Shown one piece after another: positions 4,795-5,932 of a DNA stretch of 5,932 nucleotides (position 1 is its first letter; every line of letters begins with the position of its first letter). The notes under the pieces were generated by a model. The model was not told where the DNA came from, did no database searches, and saw only the letters and a program-made list of their open reading frames with translations. Source of the DNA: Gammaproteobacteria bacterium (GTDB lineage Bacteria; Pseudomonadota; Gammaproteobacteria; Xanthomonadales; Wenzhouxiangellaceae). A program made the translations under genes and the position numbers. The stretch covers positions 1 through 5,932 of the forward strand of contig PWWM01000010.1 in assembly GCA_003561495.1 (NCBI GenBank), written 5' to 3'.

Positions 4795-5932
4795 ATGTTT
4801 CCAAGATTTCCTGGCCGGCTGGCCCTGGCCGGCCTAGTCGGCCTGTCTGCCCCCTTTTTATCGGCCGAGCAGGCCGATCCCGACGAACACATGGTTGTGA
4901 CCGCCAGTCGCAGCGAGCAGGCACTGAGCGACAGCCTGGCCTCGGTGACATTGATCGATCGAGACCAGATCGAGATCAGCCAGGCGCCCGATTTGCTGGA
5001 ACTGCTGCGCCACGAAGCCGGCGTGGACATGGCCCGCACCGGCGGGCCCGGCGGACAGACCAGCCTGTTTCTCAGAGGCAGCAACTCCAATCATGTACTG
5101 GTCCTGATCGATGGGGTTCGGGTCTCGGCGGCCGGAACCGGCGCCTTTGCCTGGGAACTGCTGGATGTCAACCTGATCGAGCGCATCGAGATCGTGCGTG
5201 GCCCGCGCGCGGCTCGCTGGGGCTCGGACGCCATTGGCGGAGTCATCCAGATTTTCACTCGTCAGGCTCGGGGTCTGGGCGTACGTGCAGGATATGGGCG
5301 CTACCGGGACCGCTCCATTGCCGCCACCATGGGCACCGGCCAGGCCGGCCTGACAATTGCGGGCCGCCAGGTCGGCGGATATTCGTCTCAGAATGAACGC
5401 GGCTTCGCCTTCGATCCCGACGATGATGGATTCGAAAATATCAGTGCAGCGACCAGCGGCAGCACGGCTGCCGGCCCGGGTCACCTGAACTGGAGTGCGC
5501 GCCTGGCGGCCGGGACATCGGAGTTCGACCAGGGCGAGTCGGACTTTCTCAACTATGCCGCGCGCCTGGAGTACCAGACCGATGGACAAGGGCCCTGGCA
5601 GTGGCTGACCAGTGCCGGCCTCTACCGTGATCGTCTGGAAACCGAAACGCCATTTGGCGAGTCCGAAGTCGTTACGCGGCGGGTGCAGACAGCATTTCAA
5701 GGACAGCGAAACCTTGATCAGGATAATCGCTGGATGGTTGGAGTCGATACCTGGAAGGAGTCCGGTGTCAGCCGAAACGCCTGGTCGGAACAGCGCTACA
5801 ACGTAGGCATCTGGACCGGTATTGACGGGCGCGCCGGAGACATCGAACACGAAGTTGCGATTCGTCTGGACCGTGATCAACAGTTCGGCAATGCCGTATC
5901 GGGCAACCTCGCGGCAGGCTGGCCCGTCGCCG
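4795..5932 (+). CDS. btuB: BtuB, TonB-dependent vitamin B12 outer-membrane receptor (3' end outside window)
   Basis: BtuB carries cobalamin across the outer membrane using energy from TonB-ExbB-ExbD. The frame runs from the ATG at 4795 off the right edge, giving 379 residues where the family usually has about 600. A signal peptide covers residues 1-24, with likely cleavage after LSA. The TonB box follows as EHMVVTA (31-37), resembling the E. coli TLVVTA. The plug domain covers about 48-157, with the typical LFLRGSNSNHVLVLIDGVRV, IERIEIVRGPRAARWGSDA and IGGVIQIFT. The barrel starts at about 160. DPDDDGF (207-213) aligns with the PDNDGF calcium-loop region of E. coli BtuB, and DRDQQFG (359-365) with its DDNSQFG. 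These barrel matches, plus the upstream cobalamin riboswitch, support BtuB over a generic TonB receptor. Expression should fall when cobalamin is plentiful. No internal stop or frameshift is visible in the part present. Confidence 0.95.
   Translation, partial: MFPRFPGRLALAGLVGLSAPFLSAEQADPDEHMVVTASRSEQALSDSLASVTLIDRDQIEISQAPDLLELLRHEAGVDMARTGGPGGQTSLFLRGSNSNHVLVLIDGVRVSAAGTGAFAWELLDVNLIERIEIVRGPRAARWGSDAIGGVIQIFTRQARGLGVRAGYGRYRDRSIAATMGTGQAGLTIAGRQVGGYSSQNERGFAFDPDDDGFENISAATSGSTAAGPGHLNWSARLAAGTSEFDQGESDFLNYAARLEYQTDGQGPWQWLTSAGLYRDRLETETPFGESEVVTRRVQTAFQGQRNLDQDNRWMVGVDTWKESGVSRNAWSEQRYNVGIWTGIDGRAGDIEHEVAIRLDRDQQFGNAVSGNLAAGWPVA

Noticed and set aside
4662..5396. A 244-codon plus-strand frame overlapping the start of btuB
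   Set aside because: It is an out-of-frame shadow of btuB; the overlapping BtuB frame has signal peptide, TonB box and plug motifs.
4858..5880. A 340-codon open frame antisense to btuB
   Set aside because: It shadows the clear BtuB reading frame and shows no recognisable motif or ribosome-binding site.

Overview
The window reads as a high-GC proteobacterial chromosome, most likely a gammaproteobacterium. The support is a long FadE-type acyl-CoA dehydrogenase with a membrane-anchoring N-terminus and a C-terminal DUF1974-like region, and a TonB-dependent BtuB receptor behind a cobalamin riboswitch. I cannot name the genus. I see no insertion sequence, CRISPR array, tRNA, rRNA or sign of a recent insertion. 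Every gene from 332 onward can be assigned to a known family.

Layout: (1) 1-268, the 3' end of an unrecognised plus-strand gene. (2) 269-331, a short pyrimidine-rich gap between convergent genes, with a heptamer tandem repeat that runs into the tetR stop codon. (3) 332-925, a TetR-family regulator on the minus strand. (4) 926-1051, a divergent promoter region with four GGGTT/AACCC half-sites and a good -35/-10 pair for the rightward gene. (5) 1052-1924, an alpha/beta hydrolase, followed 6 bp later by (6) 1931-4402, fadE; the two probably form an operon. (7) 4403-4794, a gene-free stretch holding a perfect TATAAT box, an intrinsic terminator, a complete cobalamin riboswitch aptamer and an expression platform. 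(8) 4795 to the right edge, the first 379 codons of btuB.

Functionally there are two modules. In the first, the TetR protein probably controls the hydrolase-fadE pair. FadE carries out the first oxidation of fatty-acid beta-oxidation, and the hydrolase could supply or edit its acyl substrates; that link is inferred from gene order only. In the second, btuB (outer-membrane B12 uptake) is switched off when cobalamin is plentiful. The expression platform has a 10-pair helix that covers the btuB Shine-Dalgarno and no terminator, so control is predicted at translation.

I found no wholly new system. The points most worth checking are the SD-masking helix of the riboswitch, the TATAAT box placed directly before a terminator hairpin, the possibly leaderless hydrolase mRNA, and the repeated half-sites in the tetR/hydrolase intergenic region.
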